Shown here: piece by piece, positions 18,459 to 28,600 of the stretch | Position numbering within the stretch: position 1 is the stretch's first letter | Layout: each line of letters opens with the position of its first letter | Assembly: GCA_010692425.1 (NCBI GenBank) | Contig: JAAHHJ010000036.1 | Coordinates: forward strand, 1 to 58,780 | DNA from: Symploca sp. SIO3C6 | GTDB taxonomy: Bacteria; Cyanobacteriota; Cyanobacteriia; Cyanobacteriales; Coleofasciculaceae | Length of the DNA stretch: 58,780 nt | Reading direction: 5' to 3' | Notes under the pieces: model-generated | What the model saw: the letters and a program-made list of their open reading frames with translations, nothing else | Told to the model about the DNA's origin: nothing | Databases searched by the model: none | Program-made: the position numbers and the translations under genes

Positions 18459-19214
18459 TTAATTAAGGATTATTTTGCTGAATAATCTCTTCATTAGTCT
18501 TGGAAAAGCTCGCACATATTTTGCAAAATATCGAATATAAATATACCTAAATTTAGGTATGCAAGATTTATTTAAGTTAATGAATAAAACATCTCCATTA
18601 GTTGTCATAGAAAATACAATGCAAGCGAATCCTAAAGATTTTAGTTTTGCTTTTATTGCTTCAACTTCTCTACTAATTTGAAATTTAAAATCGTGAAACT
18701 CTACTGTGATTTGCTTGATGCTTTTTAAGGTTTTGTCACTCATCGAGTTAAATAAATCAATTTCTGCACCTTCAATATCAACTTTTAATAAGTCTATACA
18801 TTCGATATTGTTTCTGTCCATGAAACTTTCTATGGTGACACCTTCAACTGTAATCTTTTCACTAACAGTACCCACAGAAAATCGAGAGATGTGATTAGCT
18901 TCTGGATTATCTGTAACGCAAAATTCAACAGGTTTATCTGCGCTAGATATAGCATAATTAAATTTTTTGACCAGAGGGTTTTGAACAATTTTTTGATGTA
19001 AAGAAGGTAAAGCTTCTACTGCATAGCATTGACATTTAAATAGGTTACTTACCTGATGTGAAAACTGACCTAAATGAGAACCTAGATCAACTACTACAGA
19101 ATTAGAGTTAATTAAATTAGCGTAAAAATGATGACCTCTAACTGAGACTAAACCCGAAATATTTTTGACTGGTTCCATGAGAGTTTTACTTTGGTGTTGG
19201 TTTACTTGTATCAT
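18459..19214 (-). CDS. FkbM-family methyltransferase
   Basis: This 251-residue protein has the FkbM signature: VVDLGSHLGQFSHQV for SAM motif I, CYAVEALPSLHQKI, and LLKVDIEGAEIDLF near residue 140. FkbM enzymes O-methylate sugars and other hydroxyls and are common in exopolysaccharide loci. The AT-rich, low-GC stretch from here to the flippase gene stands out from the rest of the locus. Methylation of a repeat-unit sugar is the likely role. Confidence 0.85.
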   Translation of the reverse strand: MIQVNQHQSKTLMEPVKNISGLVSVRGHHFYANLINSNSVVVDLGSHLGQFSHQVSNLFKCQCYAVEALPSLHQKIVQNPLVKKFNYAISSADKPVEFCVTDNPEANHISRFSVGTVSEKITVEGVTIESFMDRNNIECIDLLKVDIEGAEIDLFNSMSDKTLKSIKQITVEFHDFKFQISREVEAIKAKLKSLGFACIVFSMTTNGDVLFINLNKSCIPKFRYIYIRYFAKYVRAFPRLMKRLFSKIILN

Positions 19215-19259
19215 TAATCGTTATCCCTACAGTTATTTGCTGAGACAAAATCACTATAT

Positions 19260-20012
19260 TTAATTAAATCTAAAACCATGCATTTGTATTTCCTGGTAAA
19301 ATTGTTTATCAATAAAATCCTGTTCTTTTCTTGATAAAACTTCTTGATACGGTCTTTTGTCTTTGCGGAATTGGCTATGTGCTCTTACACTTAAAGAGCC
19401 ATCAAAAGGTATACTAAGTCTGGCAAAAATTCTACTTAATTCTTCGTTCAGATTTTCATATTTTCCGACATAGTCAACCATAATTTTATTCGGATTTAAT
19501 GGATTAGTATAAAGCGGATAGTTCCAAGCAAAGTTTTTTCCTGAAATATAGTCATCAAAACTGAATTTTTTACCTATTTCACCCTTGAAAAAATAATAAT
19601 GTGATAAAAATTTATCCCAAGGGTTTCTTTCAAAACAAAATTTATAGTAATCATTCCATATATCTGAGGATATGCGTTCTTTGATCATATAAGCAGGAAT
19701 ATGATTGTAAAACTTTCTCTTTCTCAAACAATCTTTAATTGGATTACTTGAAAATAGTCGATAAGGATAGTTATTGCTACCTATAAGAATATTACTGTAT
19801 TTAGTTATTTCAGGAATAGGATTAAATGAACCACAATAATTTTGTGGCGTATGTCCATATTTGATAATTGGTGTTAATACATCATTTTCACCACAAAGCT
19901 TTGATAAAAATAATTCAATGCTTGTTCCTGCAGTTTTCCTGGTTTTTATAAAAATAAATTTATATTTATGAGAAATAATCATATAATCTCCTACTTTAAA
20001 TTTAAATCGCAC
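19260..20012 (-). CDS. Sulfotransferase family 2-like protein, second of two
   Basis: This 250-residue protein carries FIKTRKTAGTSIELFLS (residues about 19-35), the 5'-phosphosulfate loop of carbohydrate sulfotransferases such as the heparan 2-O-sulfotransferase group. It also has FERNPWDKFLSHYYFFKGE, the 3'-phosphate binding helix. The fold type differs from that of the sulfotransferase at 14708, so the two probably sulfate different positions. It lies between the flippase and FkbM genes. A start at codon 11 (MIISHKYKF) is also possible and would remove a lysine-rich N-terminus. Confidence 0.8.
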   Translation of the reverse strand: MRFKFKVGDYMIISHKYKFIFIKTRKTAGTSIELFLSKLCGENDVLTPIIKYGHTPQNYCGSFNPIPEITKYSNILIGSNNYPYRLFSSNPIKDCLRKRKFYNHIPAYMIKERISSDIWNDYYKFCFERNPWDKFLSHYYFFKGEIGKKFSFDDYISGKNFAWNYPLYTNPLNPNKIMVDYVGKYENLNEELSRIFARLSIPFDGSLSVRAHSQFRKDKRPYQEVLSRKEQDFIDKQFYQEIQMHGFRFN

Positions 20013-20094
20013 ACTAATATCTACTAACTAAAATTGCGTTATCCGGATTTTTATACACGTATTTTTGTAGAAAAATATATTTTTTGTTTATGCC

Positions 20095-21630
20095 TTATTG
20101 AGCAATATGACTTGATTTGCTTTTTTTGATAAAAACAGTTGACCGTATACCTATCAAAAAAATAACACCAGAGACTATTGCACTTGTAATCAAAGTTAGC
20201 CACGAATAATTATAATTAGTGATACTCAATAAATACTTAATTGTTGATCCTAAAAACAAACTTAATACTAAAGATAATAACCATATCATTACAACTTTAT
20301 TTATGTACTCTTTAAGATTTAATTTTAAACGCAACAAAGGTTTGTATAAAGCATACCAATTATTAGTTAACATAAGACTAAGCAGTGTTGCCAATGATAC
20401 CCCCCATAACCCCAGTGGTTTTATGAGTATCATGGTCAAGCCGATATTAAGTACACCTGCCGCCAAAGATGAAATTGCATACTCCTCATTCCCAGTTGCT
20501 CGTGCACTATATATCAGACAAACATTTTGCACTTCAAAAGTTAACATTATACAAAATGTAGCTAAGATCTTATACCCAATAAAAACATCATTACCTAGCC
20601 ATAAACTAGTTAATTCTTTACCAGAAATTAATAAAAAACTAGTACCACAAGCCATAATTAAAAGACTTATACGACAGTTATTTATGACTATTTTATGTAT
20701 TTTATTTAAATCACCTGCTTGCCACATTTGACCCAAAAAAGGAGCTGATGAAATAGCAAAGGAAACTGCTAAAACTCTTAAGTTAGATGCTAATTGATAG
20801 GCAGCATGATAGGAAGGGATATCCTTAGTCCCAGATGCTAGAGCAATAAAATATTGATCAGTCTTCAAAATCAAAAAAGTACCAAGTGTTGTTAACCAAG
20901 AATGTAGCGATAGCTTGACCATTGACTTGGCTAATGTAGCATTCCATTTCCCTTGGATAGTAAGCAATTCATGCTTCCGTTTGTGAATAAATCCCAAAAT
21001 TGCAAACCGCTGCACCAAGTTAGCAACAACTGAAATAGCTGCCAACGCTAGCAGTCCACCTCCCAACATCACTGCTCCAATATTTGCCATTATTGTCAAT
21101 AAGGCTAGAGCTGTAGACATCAGACTATTTAAACCTACATAGCCTATACCCATCAGTAAAGAGTTGAGGTATGAGACCCAAATCCCCACAGCATAACCAG
21201 CACACATTAGTGTCCATGCCCAAAAAACTGTCTGCGGAGATACTTCCTGCAACTTTAGTTGACTGATTAAGGCATAACCAGATACCCAGGCAATCAAAAA
21301 CACTGCAACTGAAAGCCATTGCAAAATAGTTCGACCTGTAACTACTAAATCTCCAATATGTTGCTTACTTTCTTCTGTCAACTCTACTTCTGGATCAGCA
21401 CCACTTTTTCCCTTGGCTAGAGCAATTTGCCGCGTCAATGTCGGCTCAATCCCCATCCCCAGTAAACTCAAAAAAGCTTGACTGTTACCCAGTAAAAACC
21501 ACAATCCCAATGCCTCTTTTCCCATGTAGCGAAACAGGATCGGAATTAAAAATAGGTTTGCCAGGATTGTTACTGCTCTACTCAACCAAGAAACAGCAAC
21601 TGCAAAGTTAATTCGCTTAGATGCTGACAT
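20095..21630 (-). CDS. Wzx-type oligosaccharide flippase
   Basis: This 511-residue membrane protein has about 12-14 hydrophobic segments and the start MSASKRINFAVAVSWLSRAV, typical of the polysaccharide transporter (PST/MOP) family. The segment GLWFLLGNSQAFLSLLGMGIEP is a usual N-terminal landmark. It should flip lipid-linked repeat units across the inner membrane. It is the first gene of the ten-gene minus-strand run, and GGCAGGAG sits just before its ATG as a ribosome site. Confidence 0.88.
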   Translation of the reverse strand: MSASKRINFAVAVSWLSRAVTILANLFLIPILFRYMGKEALGLWFLLGNSQAFLSLLGMGIEPTLTRQIALAKGKSGADPEVELTEESKQHIGDLVVTGRTILQWLSVAVFLIAWVSGYALISQLKLQEVSPQTVFWAWTLMCAGYAVGIWVSYLNSLLMGIGYVGLNSLMSTALALLTIMANIGAVMLGGGLLALAAISVVANLVQRFAILGFIHKRKHELLTIQGKWNATLAKSMVKLSLHSWLTTLGTFLILKTDQYFIALASGTKDIPSYHAAYQLASNLRVLAVSFAISSAPFLGQMWQAGDLNKIHKIVINNCRISLLIMACGTSFLLISGKELTSLWLGNDVFIGYKILATFCIMLTFEVQNVCLIYSARATGNEEYAISSLAAGVLNIGLTMILIKPLGLWGVSLATLLSLMLTNNWYALYKPLLRLKLNLKEYINKVVMIWLLSLVLSLFLGSTIKYLLSITNYNYSWLTLITSAIVSGVIFLIGIRSTVFIKKSKSSHIAQ

Positions 21631-21919
21631 ATTCTCCTGCCTGAGTTAGTTGTGCTGAAAACTCCGATAAGTCTCTAGTGATTAGAAATTGCCACTGCAA
21701 GAAACAAGTTGATATTTGCACTTTTTGTGTATCCAAGGTACGATGGATTGAGCTAAATTTAAGGCTTTTGAAATCTCGATGAGCCAGCTTGGTGGTTACT
21801 GATTGCACCTGTTAGGTTTATAGCCTTATCAAGATAATCGCACCCCTTTCTTCACACAATGAGACGATTTATACTGATCCAAGGTATGTTGAGGTATTAT
21901 CGTCTAACCGCTACAACTT

Positions 21920-22115
21920 GATACACTCTGTTCTCAGCTCAATCAGGATCGCCTAATAGCCTAGCCCTACTAAAATCTCATCAAATATCCCTATCAACTG
22001 AAGCGATCGCCAGTAGCGCAACAACAAAGCTAATTCAACTTATCCCTATAATTAGTAAAATTAGCCATCATAATTATTCTATGGCGATAGGATTTGGATG
22101 GATCTATCCAGCATA
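21920..22115 (-). pseudogene. Duplicate of the 3' end of the neighbouring Uma2 gene and its downstream DNA
   Basis: This segment repeats 22929-23124 at a constant offset of 1009 bp with few differences. The part at about 22062-22115 corresponds to the last codons of the Uma2 gene at 23070-23759 (minus): it reads MLDRSIQILSP then stop, against MLDSSIQILSSENNYDG in the intact gene. It is a dead gene tail left by a duplication or a deletion between tandem copies. Confidence 0.8.
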
Positions 22116-22438
22116 GAATGACCATAGAATAACTAAAAAGTTCCAGACCATATATGATTCAACCTTCTCTTGCTAGCTCTGTGAAACAAGTTCAGAAGCC
22201 GTTTTCCAATTTACCCAGTAGCGACAGTCTAAAAATGCCTGAAAGCCTATCTAGGCAAAGGCTTTATCAATAATTATCGTGATAACTAAGTTTTCACAAA
22301 ACTTTACACTTTCCGGATTCTCCTATTATATTGTGAAATTCTCAATTGAGAAGATGCTTAATTTGTTTATTTCTTCTCAGTGGAAAAGATGCTCTCCAGA
22401 AAAAAGATGTATAAATCTAGTTGCTCAAGAAGTAGGTG

Positions 22439-22545
22439 GTAAGTGGGTAGGCGTAATTAAGCCAAAAATAATAAAAGCTGGAAATCTTGTTTAGCAAGGA
22501 GCCTAGCTTTTCAGCTTTTACATTTATTTATGCCTACCTACTTAC
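22439..22545. repeat. Foldback (inverted repeat) structure
   Basis: GTAAGTGGGTAGGC (22439-22452) pairs with GCCTACCTACTTAC (22532-22545) with one mismatch. An inner AAAAGCTG (22473-22480) pairs with CAGCTTTT (22512-22519). The long interrupted stem could be a small foldback mobile element or an RNA structure in the operon leader. Confidence 0.6.
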
Positions 22546-22928
22546 TATTTATGACAGTAAACTGTCCCCAGGAAAAAAGTTATGTCCACAAATCATGCTG
22601 CTCAGAAAGCAGGTGGTACTATTTCAGAGTGGCATGATTTATATCAAGTCCTGTTAATTGCCCATAATTGCAATGCTTGAAAAACAAGGGCTTCAGACAT
22701 TTATATTATGGGTGATTTGCCGGACATCATAATTAGCTCTAAACACTTACTCTCTTGATTCTGGGATGTTAGCTTTACGGAATTTATCTACAGTCCTAAG
22801 AATTAACTGCCTAATTCTAGTTAATGGAAGGATTTTAGCCAACCTCGTGAGTAGCAATAGCAATTTCAGTGCCTCGATCAAATCATTCATGTTCATTATT
22901 AAAATCTAAGGCTCAAACTATACTAAGC

Positions 22929-23124
22929 GATACACTCTATGCTCAGCTCGATCAGGATCGCCTAATAGCCTAGCCCTACTAAAATCTCATCAAATATCCC
23001 TATCAACTGAAGCGATCGCCAGTAGCGCAACAACAAAGCTAATTCAACTTATCCCTATAATTGGCAAGATTAGCCATCATAATTATTTTCTGACGATAGG
23101 ATTTGGATGGAGCTATCCAGCATA
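22929..23124. repeat. Second copy of the 196-bp duplication
   Basis: This is a direct repeat of 21920-22115. It includes one HIP1 site (GCGATCGC) and overlaps the 3' end of the intact Uma2 gene. Confidence 0.85.
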
Positions 23125-23759
23125 TCATACCAACGCAGCCATAATCGCTCCACACCTTGATAGCTCCCCTGCCACAATCCCATACCTAACTCAAGGCAGG
23201 GCATCCAAATCCTGGGTTGCGCTAAATTCAACTCTACATATCGGCCTGCCTGTAGCATGAATGCTCTTAAAATATCTCTATAACGGTCAAACACAATATA
23301 GTAAGGAATCCGCAAAACTTGTTCGTACACTTGCCATTTACTTGGGGGTTGATCCACTGTCCGTAGCATTTGCCCTAAATCCTCCTTTTCAGTACCCGGT
23401 GAAAGCAACTCAACCACCACAAATGGACTCACACCCTCCTGCCAAATCACATAGCTGAGGCGTAATTCTGGCAGTTGACCAAATTGTGGTTGATAAAACC
23501 GAGATACCCCCACCACTCCAAACCAATCTGGGCGTTTATACCACTGGGGATGATGAACATCATAATAAAGATTTAAATCAGTTCCCACAAATACTCTATC
23601 TGTAGGATAGCCAGGGGGACAAAAGGTTTCCCGCAGTAATTGGGGCTGGAATTGATGAAATTCGTCTGGCAATCCTGGGTCATTGGGGTCTTCACTGGGA
23701 AGATCATACATCGTTGGTAAGACTTCTTTTGCAGGACGAGGAGGATCAGTCTGACGCAT
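23070..23759 (-). CDS. Uma2-family nuclease-like protein
   Basis: In this 229-residue protein RPDWFGVVGVSRFY, SPFVVVELLSPGTEKEDLG and YEQVLRIPYYIVFDRYRDIL follow the Uma2 (DUF820) pattern, with the acidic residues and the E-x-L motif of the PD-(D/E)XK fold. It belongs to a different subgroup from the other three Uma2 proteins in the window. Its 3' end is duplicated about 1 kb away. The role is unknown, as for the family. Confidence 0.88.
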   Translation of the reverse strand: MRQTDPPRPAKEVLPTMYDLPSEDPNDPGLPDEFHQFQPQLLRETFCPPGYPTDRVFVGTDLNLYYDVHHPQWYKRPDWFGVVGVSRFYQPQFGQLPELRLSYVIWQEGVSPFVVVELLSPGTEKEDLGQMLRTVDQPPSKWQVYEQVLRIPYYIVFDRYRDILRAFMLQAGRYVELNLAQPRIWMPCLELGMGLWQGSYQGVERLWLRWYDMLDSSIQILSSENNYDG

Positions 23760-23835
23760 AGAGCAGTCGTATCTTGCAAGTTTTTAGCCTTTGATTGTAT
23801 CTCTAGGAAGATGATGATTAACTAAAAATTCTGAC

Positions 23836-25593
23836 ATGCTTCCAAGCCAGATTGATTCAATCGGCAAAGAAACTCTCCGCCAAAGCACAAACTCTTTCTG
23901 GACTCCTGCCCTAATTTTATTTGCTTTGGGCTTAGCAATGCGCTTGCCTTTTCAAGCTCAACTTGTCCAAAGCTGGGATGCTGGCAATTTTGCCCTAGCA
24001 GTAGAACACTACGACGTGCGATTGGAACAACCCCACATGCCGGGGACATTTATTATCTTTGTCTTCTTGGCTAGGTTTTTTAATCTGTTTTTCAAAAATC
24101 CTACCGCTAGCCTGGTAATGGTTAACGTTTTGGCATCAGCTATAGCCGCAGCCATGCTATACGTAATTGCCGCCACCTGGTTTAATCCCCGTGCTGGCAA
24201 GACAGCGGCGCTGTTGATGCTTACTAGTCCTTTGGTTTGGTTCTACGGAGAAATGCCCCTCTCCTACATGGCAGAGTTCTGTTGGGTGCTACTAATTGTA
24301 TTTGCAGCCTATTGTACCGGACTAGGTAAACAAAAAAAGCCAAAGGACCCAGGATCCAGGGCCCAAGGGATTTATACCAATGCCGATAGCCCAAGTCTTC
24401 TGCCTTCTCAATTTTCTCCTCTAACTAACAATCAGAAGAATTTAGGAGTCGATGGCAATGAACAATCAACTATTAATCATCAACCTCCCCTTGGTGATAA
24501 AAAAGCTCTGTTTGCTTTAGCATTGCTTATGGGTTTGTCTGGGGGTATTCGCCCTGGTACTCCCTTTTTCCTATTGCCCCTATCTTTATTAGCAGTCTGG
24601 AGGGGATTGCATAATCGCCAGTTTAATTTGAAGCATGTTGCGGCTGCCGTACTCGTCGGGTTAGTAGGTTTGGCAATTTGGATGATACCGTTGTTGATTA
24701 TATCTGGTGGCCCCCAAGCCTACTGGCAGTTAGTGGAGGGGTGGATACCTGTACATACTCAACGACAGGATGCCGACACCCTTCTAGAGGTACTTGACAA
24801 TCTGCTCTTTTTTTTAAAAACTGTTCTGATGGGGGTGGGAGTAGCAGTTTTTCCAGCACTGTGGGTGTTAATCGGCTCTGGAGTAAGGATTATCCGCAAC
24901 CTGCGCAGGGATTGGCGGCTACAGACAGTATTGTTATGGATAGCGCCGGGGATGATGTTTTTTCTTTTTGTTCATATGCGGCGTCAGGGGCATAGCTTTA
25001 CAATAATGCCTGCCTTCATTTTACTCTCGGGGCTAGCAGTGGTGTGGTTATGCGATCGCTTTGCGCTAGCCCTTTGGGCTAATCGCCTTTGGCGCTGGTG
25101 CTACCGCGCTAATCGCTTCTCAAAGCAGGGTAATCGTGCCTGGGTAGTACTCACGATCGCGATCGCACTTATTAACGGCACTTTTTTCCTCTTTGGACCT
25201 AATTTACGCACTTTTACCACAATTAGCAAGTTTGATGCCAAATACGGTGAGCGTATCGAGTTTGTGCGGGCGAATTTTCCCCCAGCAACTACTGCTATTG
25301 TTGCTCAAAAACATTATGGGAGGCTCCCCGATGTACATTTGTCAGAGTACCAAGAGCCTCACCTCTCCCGCCGTGTTGAGGATATCCCGATTGTTATTGC
25401 TCCCCAAGTTCGCACTCTAGTATTACTAGACAATAAGATTTTTCGCCAACCGGGACAAGATTCTGGCTTCCAAAAACTAGAGATGCCTAGTGGCAAGACT
25501 ATTCGCTACCGCAGTTGGTCTCCAGATTGGCAACTGAAGGTTACTAAGTATACCTCAGAGTTGGTGCCGGTTTCTTCATCAGAAAGTAAATAA
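23836..25593 (+). CDS. GT-C membrane glycosyltransferase (GT39/ArnT-like)
   Basis: This 585-residue polytopic membrane protein has SWDAGNFALAVEHYDV in the first external loop, where GT-C enzymes carry their acidic catalytic residues, and then PHMPGTFIIFVF. About ten further membrane segments and a soluble C-terminal part follow. Such enzymes use polyprenyl-phosphate sugars on the outer face of the inner membrane. Residues about 165-221 form a hydrophilic, low-complexity stretch (GKQKKPKDPGSRAQG and onward) built from DNA that looks like intergenic repeat, breaking an otherwise hydrophobic region without breaking the frame. It converges on the A2M gene, which ends 20 bp away. Confidence 0.75.
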   Translation: MLPSQIDSIGKETLRQSTNSFWTPALILFALGLAMRLPFQAQLVQSWDAGNFALAVEHYDVRLEQPHMPGTFIIFVFLARFFNLFFKNPTASLVMVNVLASAIAAAMLYVIAATWFNPRAGKTAALLMLTSPLVWFYGEMPLSYMAEFCWVLLIVFAAYCTGLGKQKKPKDPGSRAQGIYTNADSPSLLPSQFSPLTNNQKNLGVDGNEQSTINHQPPLGDKKALFALALLMGLSGGIRPGTPFFLLPLSLLAVWRGLHNRQFNLKHVAAAVLVGLVGLAIWMIPLLIISGGPQAYWQLVEGWIPVHTQRQDADTLLEVLDNLLFFLKTVLMGVGVAVFPALWVLIGSGVRIIRNLRRDWRLQTVLLWIAPGMMFFLFVHMRRQGHSFTIMPAFILLSGLAVVWLCDRFALALWANRLWRWCYRANRFSKQGNRAWVVLTIAIALINGTFFLFGPNLRTFTTISKFDAKYGERIEFVRANFPPATTAIVAQKHYGRLPDVHLSEYQEPHLSRRVEDIPIVIAPQVRTLVLLDNKIFRQPGQDSGFQKLEMPSGKTIRYRSWSPDWQLKVTKYTSELVPVSSSESK

Positions 25594-25612
25594 CAATCTC
25601 AAATAGTATTTT

Positions 25613-28600
25613 TCAGTTTTTTTCTACTACTTCCAATTGAGAAGAAGCCGAGCGCCCAAACTCTTCTGGGGCATATTGTAAATATACTTCTGCCCCTGGC
25701 CATTCAAATTTCCCTGGAGTAACCGATCGCACCAGATAATGTAAACTATAGACACCAGCTTGTAAGCGATCGCTATAAGCTACAAGACGATCACGATAAA
25801 TCTTCTCATAACCGATTTCCCAGCTATCTGCTTGAGCCTGGAAGTAGGGTGTGGAGGTTTGGAAATTAGCATCGATCGCTTCTAAACCTGCTGGCAGAGG
25901 ATCACTAATCACTACATGTTCCACCGGATGATCACTAATAATTTCTAAGCCAATATCAAATACTTTTCCACTTTTTAATCTTAATGGTTCATCGGCGCTG
26001 TAGAGTCCTATCCGCCGCTCAACTTCTTCTTGATTGGCTTGACGAATTGAGCGTGTTATTCTTAAACCATTGAAGCGACCTGGTTGATTGCCCTGTAGGC
26101 GATAGCGGTAGGCAACTAGGTAGTGCAATCTACCTTGCCCTGCTGTTTCTAAGTTCAAATTCTGTGAACCAGTAGGTAGCTGGTTCATGGGTATTTTTAG
26201 CTCTAAACTAGGATTACGATAGCCCTCGAACTGTGCTGAACCCAAAGTTTTGCCAGCAAGTTTTGCCGTGGCGGTAAAGTTAGGGGGTGTGGGTTGAAGC
26301 TGGCTATATTCTACTAAAGCGGTGAGTGCTTCGGCGTTGTTATAGCTAGTCTGCCATGTACCCTTGCGCCTTAAATCTAAGAGTCCTTGCAATAATTTAT
26401 CTAAGATTTCAGGTTTACTATTTTGGGTAATAAACAGCCGCAGTGCTTGGGCTTGAGTTACACTAGGAGAGTTCAACCAGCGCCAATCTCGCGGTAGGTT
26501 CACTTGTGCGGAACGTCCAGTTTCGTAAATAGTCTCCTGCAACTGATTAAATAGTTCTTGAGCCTGCTGTTGCCAACCTGGAAAATCCGACAGGTAACGC
26601 GCTAGTTTAATCTGAGTGAGTTGCTCAAATTGATTGTGATGTTGGTAGATTTCTTTGAGGAAATCATCACGCTTTTCTCCAATTTCTGCCAATGCCATGA
26701 GCGCCGACAGTTGCACTCGATGCTGACAGCGTTGTTCTGGACATAAACTATTTTGCTTGGGGTTTGCTAGTATTTTCTGTAAATAAGATTGCAGACGAGA
26801 TACCATTTCTGAGTTTGTCTGTAGAGCAGCAAGTTCTTCCACTTCTGTAAAAGCAGTTGATGCCTGAGCAATTGCTTGAGCTGCGTAAGCGCTAGCTAAG
26901 GGAGCAGAGCGTTTTTGTCCAGACCAAAAGGCAAAGCCGCCATCGGCTTGCTGGAGTTTTTGCAATTGATTAAGAGCGATTACAGCTTGTCGAGTTGGAT
27001 TAAATTCTGCAAAGGTCTGAGCGTATTTTTGAGATAAAATTTGTAGATTCGCAGCAATTACTAATTGACTGGCTGCTGGTTCTAGGAAGGGCAGTGTATC
27101 ATCCTCAAGTACTTGCTGCGCTGGTGCCGTCATTTCTGGGATGAGGGTACTCGCTAAGGAAATCTGCAAACCACCAACCTCAGGAACAACCTGATTATTT
27201 ACATTTAGGGGAATCTCTACCTGCTTATCAGTAGTTCCAGTTTCCACTACCTGTTCAGTTACTACTGGCGATTGTACTACTAAAGGTACTTTCCAACCAT
27301 CACCCTGGCGTTTATTGAGCTGCGCTACAAACTGTACTTTGCCTTCACCAATGCTGGCAACTAAGACAGGAAAACGATAGGCGCGGGTGCCTGATTCGGC
27401 TTTAGTTTTTAATATTGTGGTGTTTTGAGACTTTTCTGTAAACTGGAGATGCTCGGAGAGGGAACCTTTTATTTCCAGATTCCCTTGTTTGCCAGTGTTG
27501 TTACTCACCGAAACACCTGCTTGAAATAAATCTCCTGGGCGCACAAATTGAGGCAACAAAGGATTAGATAGCAGAGGTTTAGCAGTAACAAAAGTGCTAT
27601 TTCCATCCCCAAAGCGCATATCTTCAGTAGTGGCAACAGCAATTACCCGCCAAGTCGTGAGGTTATCTGGCAGTTTAAAGTTTACTTTAGCTTCACCTTT
27701 GCGGTCTGTAATCACAGAACCATTATAGTAAGCTAAGGGTCGAAAGTCTTTGCGGATATTGATCTTAGCTGCCTCTATTTCAGCATTACTTTGATCAGAT
27801 AAAACTGATGGTGCCCCCGTTGAGGGTAGAGATTCTGGCATTGCTGCAGTTTTCAATTCTATATCTCCAGCTGAAGCTGAGAAGAGATTACCTCCTCTTG
27901 TGCCTGCAGTTATTAATTGGGAGAGTGGGTAAGAACTGCGATCGCTAATAGGAATAGATTCGAGTAAAATATCAAAGCGGTTATCACTAAAACTGGTAGC
28001 AATTGGCTGCTGAGTATATACTGTTTCAACTAAATCTGGTGGACGATATCCTGTTAATTGCAGCACATCCTCATTCACTACCATTACCGAGAATTGTCCC
28101 TTAACTGGCTTGCCTTGATTATCTTTTAGTTCTAGTTTTAGAGTTTGTTCTTTGCCTGGTTCAATTTGGGCTTGCTCTGGAGTAACTTCTACTTGTAAAT
28201 ATTTATCCTGTAAACTAATTTCTAAGGGAACAAAACCAATCTGTACCAAATCCTCAAGGTTTCCCGTTGCTAATTTTTCCAGTGGCTCTCCCTGTCGCAC
28301 TAACACTGCTTGCACTGCTACATTCGGCAGCATTTGAGCAGTAATTGGAAACTGAATTTGAGGCGCACCACCCTTGACTTGTTGAATAGTTTGGTAAATT
28401 ACCTGATCGCGCACTACAGCAAAGTACAATTGCGCTTCTGGATAGGGAGACTCAATCAGTGCTGTCGCCGTTTCACCTGGTTGATAAATTTGCTTATCTA
28501 ACTTAATTTTTAAGTAATTTTGGCGGTTATTCCTTGGTTCCCAAATTACAGCATCGTCCCCTGTTACCCAAATTCGTTCATCACTGGCAGTTATCTCATT

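Larger units (their letters stand above)
21631..23069. other. Gap of 1.4 kb: operon leader, duplicated segment, foldback hairpin
   Basis: The gap lies upstream of the minus-strand polysaccharide run, so it should hold that promoter. I cannot pick a clear one. It contains a 196-bp direct duplication, a foldback structure at 22439-22545 and a short palindrome GACAGTAAACTGTC at 22553-22566. The open frames in it (21617-21808 minus, 22279-22494 plus) have no recognisable coding sense. Confidence 0.6.

Noticed and set aside
20219-20731. Plus-strand 170-residue open frame opposite the flippase gene
   Set aside because: It lies fully antisense to a clear membrane transporter gene; the frame is a by-product of AT-rich membrane codons.
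21617-21808. Minus-strand 63-residue frame just upstream of the flippase gene
   Set aside because: It overlaps the flippase start and shows no leader-peptide features or family motif.
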